Positions 8,496-16,866 of a DNA stretch of 44,019 bases are shown here, one piece after another. Within the stretch, counting starts at the first letter, position 1. The number at the start of each line of letters is the position of its first letter. Source of the DNA: an uncultured Prevotellaceae bacterium. Lineage in GTDB: Bacteria > Bacteroidota > Bacteroidia > Bacteroidales > Bacteroidaceae. A program made the position numbers and the translations under genes. The notes under the pieces are model-generated. The model saw nothing but the letters and a program-made list of their open reading frames with translations. It was not told the DNA's origin and did no database searches. The stretch is from contig CADAAR010000038.1 in the NCBI GenBank assembly GCA_902785945.1, forward strand, positions 1-44,019, in the 5' to 3' direction.

Positions 8496-8517
8496 TTGGT
8501 GCAACATTGGCGCAACA
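8496..8517. repeat. Two 11-bp direct repeats (TTGGYGCAACA)
   Basis: TTGGTGCAACA is followed immediately by TTGGCGCAACA. Such short direct repeats next to a tRNA 3' end resemble integrase arm-type binding sites; this is inference, as no integrase gene is adjacent. Confidence 0.4.
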
Positions 8518-8682
8518 ATTCTTGTTTTTGATATATATTTCGTATCTTTGCACCCAAATAAGGCACTCATAATTAAAGGCTCTCCTATCTGCGAAGATGT
8601 GTAATATTCTATCTCACTTTCGAAATACCCAACTCTAACATTTCCCTTAATTACATTTTATAATGTGATGAACGAACAATCT

Positions 8683-9498
8683 TTATTTGTCTTTACGGTA
8701 AGCCTTCAAAACAGGTATTTCCTGACAAAGGGCATCAGCCAAGAGACGAGCCACCTGATGGGCCCCATAGATATTATAATGCGTATTGTCCTGCTTGCCC
8801 TTGGGTTCGGAGGGCTCGGTGCCGGGAAGGAACCACATGTGGAGCTTCTTCGACGCCTCGCGCCCTAAGCCCTGCTCCAGGTCGTGGGTGATCTGATTGG
8901 CATCGACGAAGTGGCAGTTCATGCGGCGGGCGACATCGCGGGGCGCCACACGGTAGAGTCCGTGGGTATCGATGAGCGAATCGCCCTCCACCATCTTCAC
9001 GCCATCCTGGAAGGTCTGGGTGCGGAGCTTCTCGTCGTCATCGTTCTCAGGGGCCTTCACAAAGAAATTGCGGCGCACGACAGCGTTCATCAGCACAGGG
9101 ATGCCGCCATGCTCGCGCGTCTCACGCACAAACTTCGCCAGATTGTAGTCGAACGTAGAACCCGGATCCGTATGACGATCGGCCTTGGGCTTCTCGTCAT
9201 TATGTCCGAACTGGATGATGACATAATCACCAGGCTTGATCTTTGCAAGCACCTTGTCCCAGCGTCCCTCATCGATAAAGCTCTTCGAGGAACGGCCATT
9301 GACCGCATGGTTATCTACCGTGATATGATTGTCGAAGTACTCCTGCAACACCATCGCCCAGCCACGCTCCTGCTTGCCGCCGGTAGTGTCCTTGTTGGCT
9401 GCGGTAGAGTCGCCGATGACAAAGATCGTGGTGGGTTTCTCAGGCACGGCTGATGTCAACAGCAACAGCGCTGCCACGATAGCAAGTATCTTCTTCAT
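8683..9498 (-). CDS. SGNH-hydrolase, rhamnogalacturonan acetylesterase-like
   Basis: A 271-residue secreted esterase; the signal peptide at residues 1-18 ends near TSAVP. SGNH-fold blocks are visible: block [14 protein letters not shown] (catalytic Ser in GDS), block II with NGRSSKSF, block [14 protein letters not shown] (oxyanion Asn), and block V near the C-terminus with the Asp-x-x-His pair in [16 protein letters not shown]. This matches the CE12/RhgT-type rhamnogalacturonan acetylesterases that remove acetyl groups from pectin. It ends a Fur-like/purA/hisS operon and overlaps the hisS stop by 4 bp. That is an unusual place for a glycan esterase and may only reflect transcriptional read-through. 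Confidence 0.85.
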   Translation of the reverse strand: MKKILAIVAALLLLTSAVPEKPTTIFVIGDSTAANKDTTGGKQERGWAMVLQEYFDNHITVDNHAVNGRSSKSFIDEGRWDKVLAKIKPGDYVIIQFGHNDEKPKADRHTDPGSTFDYNLAKFVRETREHGGIPVLMNAVVRRNFFVKAPENDDDEKLRTQTFQDGVKMVEGDSLIDTHGLYRVAPRDVARRMNCHFVDANQITHDLEQGLGREASKKLHMWFLPGTEPSEPKGKQDNTHYNIYGAHQVARLLADALCQEIPVLKAYRKDK

Positions 9499-10859
9499 TT
9501 GATCTGTGCAATTAGTTCTTCGGGAGTGACGAGCGTCTGCTCACCCGTCAGCATGTTCTTCAGCGTCAGCCTGCCTTGCGACATCTCATTTTCGCCAGCC
9601 AATGCGACAAAGGGAATCTCCTTGGCATTGGCATACGACATCTGCTTCTTCATCTTCGCTGCATCAGGGAATATCTCCGTACGGATGCCTGCAGCACGGG
9701 CCTGCGCCACAAACGGCAGACAATAGGCCGTCTCCTTCTCACCGAAGTTGATAAAGAGCAACTGAGTGCCGATGACAGCATCCTTAGGATAGCAGTCGAG
9801 GGCATTGAGCACATCGAAGATACGGTCGATGCCGAAGCTGATGCCCACACCCGAGATGCCCGGCATACCAAAGATACCTGTGAGATTATCGTAACGTCCG
9901 CCACCGAGGATAGATCCGATCTGTACATCAAGGGCCTTTACCTCAAAGATGGCACCAGTATAATAGTTCAAACCACGAGCCAGCGTCAGATCGAGCTGAA
10001 TCTGATTATTCAGATTGCTCAGACTACTCAGCGTATTCAGAATAAATCTGATCTCCTCGACACCCTTCTGGCCAGTCTCGCTGTCCTTGAGCACTTCTGC
10101 AATCGTCTGAAGCTTCTCGTCGTTGCTACCTTCGAGCGTGATGATAGGCTGGAGTTTCTCAATCTGCTCCTCAGAGAGTCCATCTTCGCGAAGCTCGGCA
10201 TTCACATTGTCGAGACCAATCTTATCAAGCTTGTCGATGGCGACGGTGATATCCACAATCTTATCAGCAGCCCCGATGACCTCAGCGATACCGGAGAGAA
10301 TCTTACGGTTATTGATCTTGATGAGCACACGCACACCAAAACGAGTGAAGACAGTATCCACAATCTGCATCAGCTCGACCTCGTTGAGCAGAGAGTCAGA
10401 GCCTACGATATCGCCATCAAACTGCCAGAATTCACGATAGCGGCCTTTCTGCGGACGGTCAGCACGCCACACGGGCTGCATCTGATAACGCTTGAAAGGC
10501 AACTGCAACTCTTCGCGGTGCATCACCACATAACGGGCAAAGGGCACCGTAAGGTCATAACGCAGACCCTTCTCGCAGAGCTTGGCAGCCAGATGGAGAC
10601 TGTTGCGTTCAGCCAACTCCTCGGACGTTACCTTCGAGAGATAATCACCGGAATTCAGCACCTTGAACAGCAGTTTGTCGCCCTCTTCGCCATATTTGCC
10701 CATCAGCGTGCCGAGCGTTTCCATAGCTGGCGTCTCTATCTGCTGGAAGCCATAGAGCTGGTAGGCCTGCTTGATGGTGTCAAAGATATAATTGCGCTTG
10801 GCCATCTCCATTGGAGAAAAGTCGCGCGTTCCTTTGGGTATACTTGGTTTCTGTGCCAT
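9495..10859 (-). CDS. hisS: Histidyl-tRNA synthetase
   Basis: A class II aminoacyl-tRNA synthetase of 454 residues that charges tRNA-His in the cytosol. The start [16 protein letters not shown] carries motif 1 context. Motif 2 is [15 protein letters not shown]-like ([14 protein letters not shown]). The histidine-specific motifs [15 protein letters not shown] and [13 protein letters not shown] are intact, and motif 3 [13 protein letters not shown] is near residue 345. The anticodon-binding domain occupies the last 95 residues. The ATG overlaps the purA stop by 1 bp (TAATG). A long antisense open frame over this gene is a codon-bias shadow. Confidence 0.97.
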   Translation of the reverse strand: MAQKPSIPKGTRDFSPMEMAKRNYIFDTIKQAYQLYGFQQIETPAMETLGTLMGKYGEEGDKLLFKVLNSGDYLSKVTSEELAERNSLHLAAKLCEKGLRYDLTVPFARYVVMHREELQLPFKRYQMQPVWRADRPQKGRYREFWQFDGDIVGSDSLLNEVELMQIVDTVFTRFGVRVLIKINNRKILSGIAEVIGAADKIVDITVAIDKLDKIGLDNVNAELREDGLSEEQIEKLQPIITLEGSNDEKLQTIAEVLKDSETGQKGVEEIRFILNTLSSLSNLNNQIQLDLTLARGLNYYTGAIFEVKALDVQIGSILGGGRYDNLTGIFGMPGISGVGISFGIDRIFDVLNALDCYPKDAVIGTQLLFINFGEKETAYCLPFVAQARAAGIRTEIFPDAAKMKKQMSYANAKEIPFVALAGENEMSQGRLTLKNMLTGEQTLVTPEELIAQIK

Positions 10860-12130
10860 TACTTCCTTACGATTGTCTGGTCACGGTCCGGACCAATAGA
10901 AATAATCTTAATCGGGGTTTCGAGCTGAGTCTCGAGGAAAGCGATATAGTCCTTGAATGCCTTCGGGAACTGATCCTCAGAGGTGAACTTCGTCATATCG
11001 GTCTTCCAACCAGGCAGTTCCTCGTAAACAGGCTCGATGCCCTCTTCTATGTTATAGGGGAAATAGTCGATCTTGTTGCCGTTCTGCTTATAAGCCACAC
11101 AAGCCTTGATGGTGTCGAAGCCGTCGAGCACATCGCTCTTCATCATGATGAGCTGGGTGACACCGTTCACCATGATTGAATATTTCAGAGCTACGAGGTC
11201 AATCCATCCACAACGACGCTCACGACCCGTTACAGCACCATACTCATGACCCAGGTCACGGATCTTCTTACCCGTCTCGTCGAAGAGCTCTGTGGGGAAC
11301 GGACCCGCACCAACACGGGTGCAATAAGCCTTCATGATACCATACACCTCGCCAATCTTGTTGGGACCGATACCCAGACCTGTGCAGGCACCAGCGCAGA
11401 TAGTGTTCGAAGAGGTGACGAAAGGATAGCTTCCGAAGTCGACATCGAGCATCGTACCCTGAGCACCCTCGCAGAGCACGCTCTTGCCACTCTTCAGGAT
11501 GTTGTTGATCTCATGTTCTGAATCCACAATGGGGAACTGGCGCAGATACTCCACACCCTCCAACCACTTCTTCTCAACTTCAGCGATATCATAGTCGAAA
11601 TTCAGCGACTTCAGGATAGCCTCGTGACGAGCCTTAGCCTTGGCATATTTCTCCTCGAAGTTCTCAAGGATATCACCCACGCGCAGACCATTACGACTGA
11701 TCTTATCGGTATAGGTCGGACCAATGCCCTTTCCTGTGGTGCCTACCTTGTCCTTACCTTTCTGAGCCTCGTAGGCAGCATCGAGCACACGGTGTGTGGG
11801 CATAATGAGGTGCGCCTTCTTCGAGATGTGCAGACGAGCATGCAGATCGTGACCGCTGGCCTCGAGAGCCTTAGCCTCGTCCATAAACAAATCGGGAGCC
11901 AATACCACACCATTACCGATGATATTCACCTTACCACCCTGGAAGATACCAGAGGGAATAGAGCGCAGCACATACTTCTGCCCTTCAAACTCGAGGGTAT
12001 GGCCAGCGTTAGGACCACCCTGGAAACGGGCTACCACATCATAATTCGGGGTCAGCACGTCGACCACCTTACCTTTTCCTTCATCGCCCCACTGCAAACC
12101 AAGCAGGACATCAACTTTTCCTTTGTTCAT
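10859..12130 (-). CDS. purA: Adenylosuccinate synthase
   Basis: This enzyme catalyses the GTP-dependent joining of IMP and aspartate, the first committed step to AMP. It has 423 residues, the normal length. The N-terminal P-loop [16 protein letters not shown] and the IMP loop [11 protein letters not shown] are intact. Other blocks are [48 protein letters not shown] and [18 protein letters not shown]. The ATG overlaps the end of the upstream Fur-like gene by 4 bp and the stop overlaps hisS by 1 bp, so three core genes share one transcript. Confidence 0.97.
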   Translation of the reverse strand: MNKGKVDVLLGLQWGDEGKGKVVDVLTPNYDVVARFQGGPNAGHTLEFEGQKYVLRSIPSGIFQGGKVNIIGNGVVLAPDLFMDEAKALEASGHDLHARLHISKKAHLIMPTHRVLDAAYEAQKGKDKVGTTGKGIGPTYTDKISRNGLRVGDILENFEEKYAKAKARHEAILKSLNFDYDIAEVEKKWLEGVEYLRQFPIVDSEHEINNILKSGKSVLCEGAQGTMLDVDFGSYPFVTSSNTICAGACTGLGIGPNKIGEVYGIMKAYCTRVGAGPFPTELFDETGKKIRDLGHEYGAVTGRERRCGWIDLVALKYSIMVNGVTQLIMMKSDVLDGFDTIKACVAYKQNGNKIDYFPYNIEEGIEPVYEELPGWKTDMTKFTSEDQFPKAFKDYIAFLETQLETPIKIISIGPDRDQTIVRK

Positions 12131-12627
12131 TTTTTATCTGTTGTTTTACTCTTTTTCTCTTGTTTCTTCCTCATCTTCGTCAGTTTTGCCTGACAAGTGC
12201 TGCACACACCATAGATATAAAGCGTGTAACCATCCTTACGAAAACGCTTCAGACGGGTATCGTTGATGGCTTCGGTAACAAGGGGTGTCTTTAACTCCGT
12301 CACCTTACCACACACCGTACAGATCTGATGGCTATGACTCATATTGTCATAACAAGCCTCATAGACCGTTGCTCCCTGAAAACGATGACGAATCACCAAA
12401 CGAAGCTGGAGAAACAGATTCAGCGTATTGTAAAGGGTAGCTCTGCTCACGGGGAAGTTGTAATCCCTCACCAGTCGTTCACTCAACTCGTCGAGGGTAA
12501 AATGGCCTTCCGTCTTGTAAATGGCTTTCAGAATGGTATAACGCTCAGGCGTCTTGCGATGATTGTTCACCTCAAGATAACTGTCAAGAATGCGCAAAAC
12601 AGCTTGCCAAACGTCAATTTTTACCAT
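12127..12627 (-). CDS. Fur/PerR-family metalloregulator
   Basis: A 166-residue Fur superfamily repressor. The winged helix (about residues 22-90) contains the recognition segment SRATLYNTLNLF. The dimerisation domain carries HSHQICTVCGKV (H98, H100, CxxC at 103-106) and a second CxxC at 142-145 (CSTC), giving the structural zinc site. The sensing site type (Fe, Mn/peroxide or Zn) cannot be assigned by eye, though PerR-like is plausible. A longer frame to 12669 overlaps the promoter box, so MVKIDV is preferred. The C-terminus is a Lys-rich tail. It leads an operon with purA and hisS, so those genes may respond to its own regulation. Confidence 0.85.
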   Translation of the reverse strand: MVKIDVWQAVLRILDSYLEVNNHRKTPERYTILKAIYKTEGHFTLDELSERLVRDYNFPVSRATLYNTLNLFLQLRLVIRHRFQGATVYEACYDNMSHSHQICTVCGKVTELKTPLVTEAINDTRLKRFRKDGYTLYIYGVCSTCQAKLTKMRKKQEKKSKTTDKK

Positions 12628-12666
12628 ATCAGCGGTGTCAAATGGATTGTTATTCCAAAAACCGCA

Positions 12667-12674
12667 CAAAGGTA
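12667..12674 (-). promoter_or_regulatory. Promoter box of the Fur-like/purA/hisS operon
   Basis: TACCTTTG on the minus strand, 40 bp upstream of the MVKIDV start. It decides the start choice because the alternative upstream codon at 12669 would lie in the box itself. Confidence 0.65.
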
Positions 12675-12705
12675 CAAACTTTCAGGGAGATAAAAGAGAT
12701 ATTAT

Positions 12706-13326
12706 CTATAAAAAATCTAAATTAATCTGTTTTAGTGCGCTTTTTGCCAATCGCTCATACACCAGTCCGAGTTCCGAAAACCTCCTGACAGCCGCCATCG
12801 CTGCCTTTCTCACGCCCATATTGGGACTCTGAAGAGCGACGAGGGCTTGGTCGAGAAATTCATTGATGCCTCGCTCATTCGGCTCACGTTTGTCCATAAA
12901 CAATCGGGCCAGGATGTGAAAACCGCAGTATTGATAGAGGGGCTGGTCAGATGCCATCCAGGTATAGGCTTTCTCTGGTGCATACGGCAGATACTGGAAA
13001 AGATTAAACACCGCCTGCTCAGCAATCTCCTGCGAGGTGATCTGTTCCATCCATATGTCAATCACCTCGGGCAGCACCTTATCTGCAGGCATGATCATCG
13101 TGGCGAGAATCTTACACTCGCGCACATCCTCTTTCCAAAGGGCAATGGCAAGATCGTAGTTCTTACCGTAGGTATCGGCCTTCTCACGGAGACGAGGTAG
13201 TGTGGCACCCCAGTTCAGCTTATACGCCAACCCCTTATCACGCATGGACTTTGCCACCGCTCCGTCCATCATCAGACGAAACGACTGCTTAATCTCCTTC
13301 ACCAAATCCTGAACCTCACTTTTCAC
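12706..13326 (-). CDS. AlkD-like DNA alkylation repair protein
   Basis: A 206-residue all-helical HEAT-repeat protein resembling COG4912 DNA alkylation repair enzymes, which excise bulky or cationic alkylpurines without base flipping. Supporting segments are MRDKGLAYKLNWGATLPRLR, ALWKEDVRECKILATMIMP and SPNMGVRKAAMAAVRRF. The catalytic Asp and Trp of classical AlkD cannot be confirmed by eye, and this shorter Bacteroidota branch may not be a glycosylase. The start is a GTG formed inside the AGTGAA repeat tract at 13320-13355. It follows the M49 peptidase gene by 27 bp and may be co-transcribed with it. Confidence 0.7.
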   Translation of the reverse strand: MKSEVQDLVKEIKQSFRLMMDGAVAKSMRDKGLAYKLNWGATLPRLREKADTYGKNYDLAIALWKEDVRECKILATMIMPADKVLPEVIDIWMEQITSQEIAEQAVFNLFQYLPYAPEKAYTWMASDQPLYQYCGFHILARLFMDKREPNERGINEFLDQALVALQSPNMGVRKAAMAAVRRFSELGLVYERLAKSALKQINLDFL

Positions 13327-13355
13327 TATTCACTCTTCACTATTAACTATTCACT
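13320..13355. repeat. TTCACTATTCACT simple repeat tract
   Basis: About four degenerate units of TTCACTA fill the gap between two leftward genes. The tract supplies the GTG start of the AlkD-like gene and reaches the stop codon of the M49 peptidase. Confidence 0.7.
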
Positions 13356-15303
13356 AAATCAGCGTAGCGTATTCGCTGCTGTAGCGCAGCATCTGATGCG
13401 CATAGCTCTCACTATAGTTCAACTGGATATCACAGATCTCACCATTCTCATCGAGCACGGGCAGCATCATCGGATTGATAAAGCCCTTATAGGGAGCGAG
13501 ATTCAGTTTCTTGTAGCGTTCCAGCACCTCCTGATGAAGCGTGGCGTCGACTTTCACAGCATAGGTCTCCACCAACCGACGGGCAGCCTCATAATCGCCC
13601 TCGCTCTTGATACGCTGCACCTCTGCCAGCAGTCGGGCTATCAACCCGCGCAACTGCTCATAGTCGGTAATCTCCACATACGTCTTTCCTTTGCGCTTCA
13701 CCAGTTGGATGGCATCACCGTTCTCGTAGCACCAATGGGCAATGAGGGCACGATTACGCATGTGGGCCTCTTCTATCTGATGACCAGGTGTGATACGTAT
13801 CAGCTGGGTCATCAAACCGTTCATCATATAGGTGTAATACTGCGATTTATACGCTTCCTTATCAGGCGTCAGACCCAGTTCCACCAGTTTATTATCTGCC
13901 ATGTAATAGAGTCCGAACAGATCGGCACGGGCTTCCTCAATGGTGTTGCCATAAGCCTTCAGGCTGTCGGGATCCACACCCGGCAACAGCTGTCCGCTAC
14001 CGTGTCCCAGACATTCGTGCAGGTCGGTATGCAGGTCGTCGCACACGTCACCATATTTCTCTATCAGCTGGAGCGTAGCTTCGTCAACCACAAACTCCTC
14101 CTTAAAACCACTTCCCTTTGCCGCCTTGTTATAAGCATCGGTAATGTTGCTGATGGTAATACTCTTCGAGCCATAACGGGCACGTATCCAGTCAGCATTG
14201 GGCAGATTGATACCGATGGCCGTTGAGGGATATTCCTCACCACCCAACATAGCCGCACAGATCACATTTGCTGAGACACCATGCACCACAGCCTTCTTGA
14301 ACCTTTGGTCTACAGGCGAATGATCCTCAAACCACTGGGCGTTGTTCGATATCGTCTGCGTGCGATGAGTGGCTTCCTGATCGATGTATTCCACAAGTCC
14401 TTCCCACGAGCCTTTCAAACCCAGAGGATCGCCATACACCTCGATAAAACCATTAATGAAATCGATGGCCGATTCATGCTCACCAACCCATTCAATGCAA
14501 TATTCATTAAAAGTATTCAAATCGCCTGATTCATAATACTTTATCAATAGCGCAATATACGATTTCTGAGCCTCGTTTTCAGCTACTTCCATCGCCTTCC
14601 TGAGCCAATAAATGATATGTCGGATGGCATTGCCATACAGACCGTCTGCCTTCCAGACGCGTTCCTTCAGTTCGCCATTCTCCTTCACCAGCGTCGAGTT
14701 CAGGCCATAGGAAACGGGCGTCTCGTTCCCTGCATCCTCCTGCTTCATACGGGCATAGAATGCTTCGGCTTCCTGTTGTGACACCTTTTCATAGAAATGA
14801 CAGGCCGACGTACGTACCAGATCCTCACCATCAGCTTTGTTCACACGCTTGGGCAGCACTTGCATGTCGAATATTACAGGAAAGAGTTCCTTACACATCT
14901 CCTCCACGCTCTCGCCCGATTTCAACGGCAGTTTCCTGGCATCCACCTTTTGGAGAACGCTCCGCAGGTAATCTACGGAAAAGCCGGGTTTGAACTTCTC
15001 GCAGCCATAATGATGGCAGATACCATTCGAAAACCAGACACGCTTCAGATACACCTCCAACGCCCGGAAATCGGCCGTATCGTGAGCAATGGTCTCATCA
15101 CAATAAATGACCTCCAACATCTTGCGGATGCGGAGGTTATATTTACCATACTGATCAAAAGTAATGTCTCTACCGAAAAGTGTCGCTTTCGACAGATAAT
15201 AAATCAATTTCTTCTGGCGAAGCGACAACTCGTCAAAACCATTCAGACGATACCGCAGCAACTGCAAATCAGCAAAGCGTTCGTCTTGATAAACAAATCC
15301 CAC
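13354..15303 (-). CDS. Dipeptidyl-peptidase III-like zinc peptidase (M49)
   Basis: A 649-residue metallopeptidase. The M49 signature HECLGHGSG (HExxxH form) is near residue 428 and the third zinc ligand lies in EEARADLFGLYYM near residue 457. The family removes dipeptides from peptide N-termini. No signal peptide is seen at MGFVYQDERFAD, so it is probably cytosolic, and it is slightly shorter than Bacteroides relatives that carry an export signal. Such proteins are often mislabelled dihydrofolate reductase in databases. It starts 12 bp after the AraC-type regulator gene in the same orientation. Confidence 0.9.
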   Translation of the reverse strand: MGFVYQDERFADLQLLRYRLNGFDELSLRQKKLIYYLSKATLFGRDITFDQYGKYNLRIRKMLEVIYCDETIAHDTADFRALEVYLKRVWFSNGICHHYGCEKFKPGFSVDYLRSVLQKVDARKLPLKSGESVEEMCKELFPVIFDMQVLPKRVNKADGEDLVRTSACHFYEKVSQQEAEAFYARMKQEDAGNETPVSYGLNSTLVKENGELKERVWKADGLYGNAIRHIIYWLRKAMEVAENEAQKSYIALLIKYYESGDLNTFNEYCIEWVGEHESAIDFINGFIEVYGDPLGLKGSWEGLVEYIDQEATHRTQTISNNAQWFEDHSPVDQRFKKAVVHGVSANVICAAMLGGEEYPSTAIGINLPNADWIRARYGSKSITISNITDAYNKAAKGSGFKEEFVVDEATLQLIEKYGDVCDDLHTDLHECLGHGSGQLLPGVDPDSLKAYGNTIEEARADLFGLYYMADNKLVELGLTPDKEAYKSQYYTYMMNGLMTQLIRITPGHQIEEAHMRNRALIAHWCYENGDAIQLVKRKGKTYVEITDYEQLRGLIARLLAEVQRIKSEGDYEAARRLVETYAVKVDATLHQEVLERYKKLNLAPYKGFINPMMLPVLDENGEICDIQLNYSESYAHQMLRYSSEYATLI

Positions 15304-15315
15304 TAAGTGATCCTC

Positions 15316-15891
15316 CTATTTTTCTTTCTTTGAACCCTTAGCAGCCTTCTTCGGAGCCTTTGTGGCCTTGGTGCCCTTGGTGGCTTTTGCTGCCTTTGTA
15401 GCCTTTGTAGCTTTAGCTTTCTTGGCCTTCGTATCCTTTGTAGCCTTAGCTGCCTTCGGCGTCTTCAACGACGGGTGCTGAGCCAAGTGAGAAATACGGT
15501 ACTCACGTGGCGTAATACCCATGATTTTGAAGAACGATGCATAGAACGACTGACGGTTGGCAAAGCCCACCATATCACTAACCTCCTCCATACGGAGATC
15601 CTGATAGCGTTTGTCCACCAAAATAGTCATGGCCTCCTCAATACGATACTTGTTCACAAATGAAGTATAATTCATATGGAAACGTACATTCACGACAGCC
15701 GAGATATAACGGGTGTTAGTACCGAGATCCTCTGCTAATCGCTTAGCAGAATAATCTTTGTCACGGTATTTTTTCTGCATGACAACGATGTTCATGATCT
15801 TCTCCTGCATCTCGTCCATCAGGCGAGGGCTCACCAAACTACGGTAGGCGGCCTCCTTTTCTCTTTTCTCTGTAATGTTATACTTAGCCAT
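15316..15891 (-). CDS. AraC-type regulator with histone-H1-like tail
   Basis: A 191-residue protein. An AraC/XylS helix-turn-helix pair spans about residues 40-135: SAKRLAEDLGTNTRYISAVV is the first helix pair, and VGFANRQSFYASFFKIMGI-type sequence with TPREYR is the second, a classical end. There is no ligand-binding domain. From about residue 143 the rest is an Ala/Lys/Thr tract of about 48 residues made of repeated KATK and KAAK units, like the C-terminus of histone H1 or bacterial Hc1/HU tails, and likely binds DNA non-specifically. A TATATTTG box lies at 15923-15930. It is divergent from the GT5 gene and probably in operon with the M49 peptidase. Confidence 0.85.
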   Translation of the reverse strand: MAKYNITEKREKEAAYRSLVSPRLMDEMQEKIMNIVVMQKKYRDKDYSAKRLAEDLGTNTRYISAVVNVRFHMNYTSFVNKYRIEEAMTILVDKRYQDLRMEEVSDMVGFANRQSFYASFFKIMGITPREYRISHLAQHPSLKTPKAAKATKDTKAKKAKATKATKAAKATKGTKATKAPKKAAKGSKKEK

Positions 15892-15922
15892 ATCTTCTAA
15901 TGGTTAAAACTAAATATTTTTG

Positions 15923-15930
15923 CAAATATA
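15923..15930 (-). promoter_or_regulatory. Promoter box of the AraC-type regulator
   Basis: TATATTTG on the minus strand, 32 bp before the start codon. The -33 element is unclear. Confidence 0.5.
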
Positions 15931-16055
15931 CGAAGAATAATTGAAACTTGCAAGTTTTATTGCTTTTTTTTACAAAAAAATCAAAAAACAAGGTGAAATA
16001 TGTCACTTTTTGCAAAAAACAAGGCACAAATGGCGGTTTTCCGCGATTTTTTTAG

Positions 16056-16063
16056 TACCTTTG
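16056..16063 (+). promoter_or_regulatory. Promoter box of the GT5 gene
   Basis: TACCTTTG, 20 bp before the ATG at 16083, gives a leader of about 15 nt. Confidence 0.6.
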
Positions 16064-16082
16064 CAGCATAATTCAACAAAGA

Positions 16083-16847
16083 ATGGCAAAAAAGATACTT
16101 TTCATCAATCAGGAGATCGCTCCTTACGTACCAGACAGCGAGTTGTCGCTTTTAGGTAGAGACCTTCCAAGTTCTATTCAAGAGAAAGGTTTTGAAATCC
16201 GTACCTTCATGCCCAAATGGGGAAATATCAATGAGCGCCGAGGACAGTTGCACGAAGTTATCCGTCTGTCGGGTATGAACCTGATTATCGACGAGACCGA
16301 CCATCCGCTCATCATCAAGGTAGCTACCATACAATCCTGCAAGGTGCAGGTCTATTTCATCGACAACGACGACTATTTCACCAAGCGTCTGATGGACAAG
16401 GATGAGAATGGAAAAGACTATGCCGATAACGGAGAGCGTGCCATTTTCTTTGCCAGAGGCGTACTTGAAACGGTGAAGAAGCTGCGCTGGGTGCCCGACA
16501 TCATTCATTGTCAGGGTTGGATGAGTGCCGTCATACCATTTTATATCAAGACGGCCTATCACGACGAGCCCTCCTTTGCCAACACGAAGGTGGTCACCAC
16601 GCTGTTCCCCAAGAGCTTTAAGACCAATCTCGATCCTAACTTCAAGCGCTGCCTGGAGTTCCGCGATGCCACAGCAGAGTTGCTGCAGCCCTATAAGGAT
16701 CAGTTCGATTTCGACGAGCTGTGCAAGTTGGCCACCGACTACAGCGACGGTGTCGTAGATATAAAGGATAAAGATAATTATGACAAGATCGAGGCACTAT
16801 ACAACACCATCTGCCCCGATACAGCCACAGATAGTGAAGACGAATAA
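16083..16847 (+). CDS. Short starch/glycogen synthase-like GT5 protein
   Basis: A 254-residue protein matching only the N-terminal Rossmann half of GT5 glycogen synthases. Visible signs are KILFINQEIAPYV at the start, a FEIRTFMPKWGNINERR segment, VYFIDNDDYF, NGERAIFFARGVLETV and PDIIHCQGWMSA, the usual GT5 hallmark. The C-terminal nucleotide-sugar domain is absent, so catalytic activity is doubtful. Short proteins of this type are common in Bacteroidales next to a DUF4270 gene, as here (19 bp downstream). The C-terminal 15 residues are acidic. Confidence 0.75.
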   Translation: MAKKILFINQEIAPYVPDSELSLLGRDLPSSIQEKGFEIRTFMPKWGNINERRGQLHEVIRLSGMNLIIDETDHPLIIKVATIQSCKVQVYFIDNDDYFTKRLMDKDENGKDYADNGERAIFFARGVLETVKKLRWVPDIIHCQGWMSAVIPFYIKTAYHDEPSFANTKVVTTLFPKSFKTNLDPNFKRCLEFRDATAELLQPYKDQFDFDELCKLATDYSDGVVDIKDKDNYDKIEALYNTICPDTATDSEDE

Positions 16848-16866
16848 ACACTTGTAAAGATTAGAC

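Larger units (their letters stand above)
8389..8682. other. Non-coding stretch with tRNA-like T arm, terminator and direct repeats
   Basis: There is no gene in this 294-bp gap. It holds an isolated T-arm-like hairpin ATAGGGGTTCGATTCCCCTAT (8411-8431) followed by CGACTAC, resembling the 3' end of a tRNA without its 5' part. A terminator lies at 8450-8490 and two 11-bp direct repeats at 8496-8517. A TATCTTTG promoter box at 8543-8550 points right with no gene to drive. I infer an old integration site scar next to tRNA-Ser. Confidence 0.45.

Noticed and set aside
9576-10928. 450-codon open frame opposite hisS
   Set aside because: It is an antisense shadow: hisS has all class II synthetase motifs and the opposite frame shows no domain, promoter or ribosome binding context.
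15330-15460. Repeated DNA considered as a CRISPR array
   Set aside because: The repeats are codon-scale (KATK/KAAK) inside a reading frame, with no spacers and no cas genes.
16083-16847. Calling the GT5 protein a full glycogen synthase
   Set aside because: It has only the N-terminal half of the fold; the nucleotide-sugar domain and its catalytic residues are missing.
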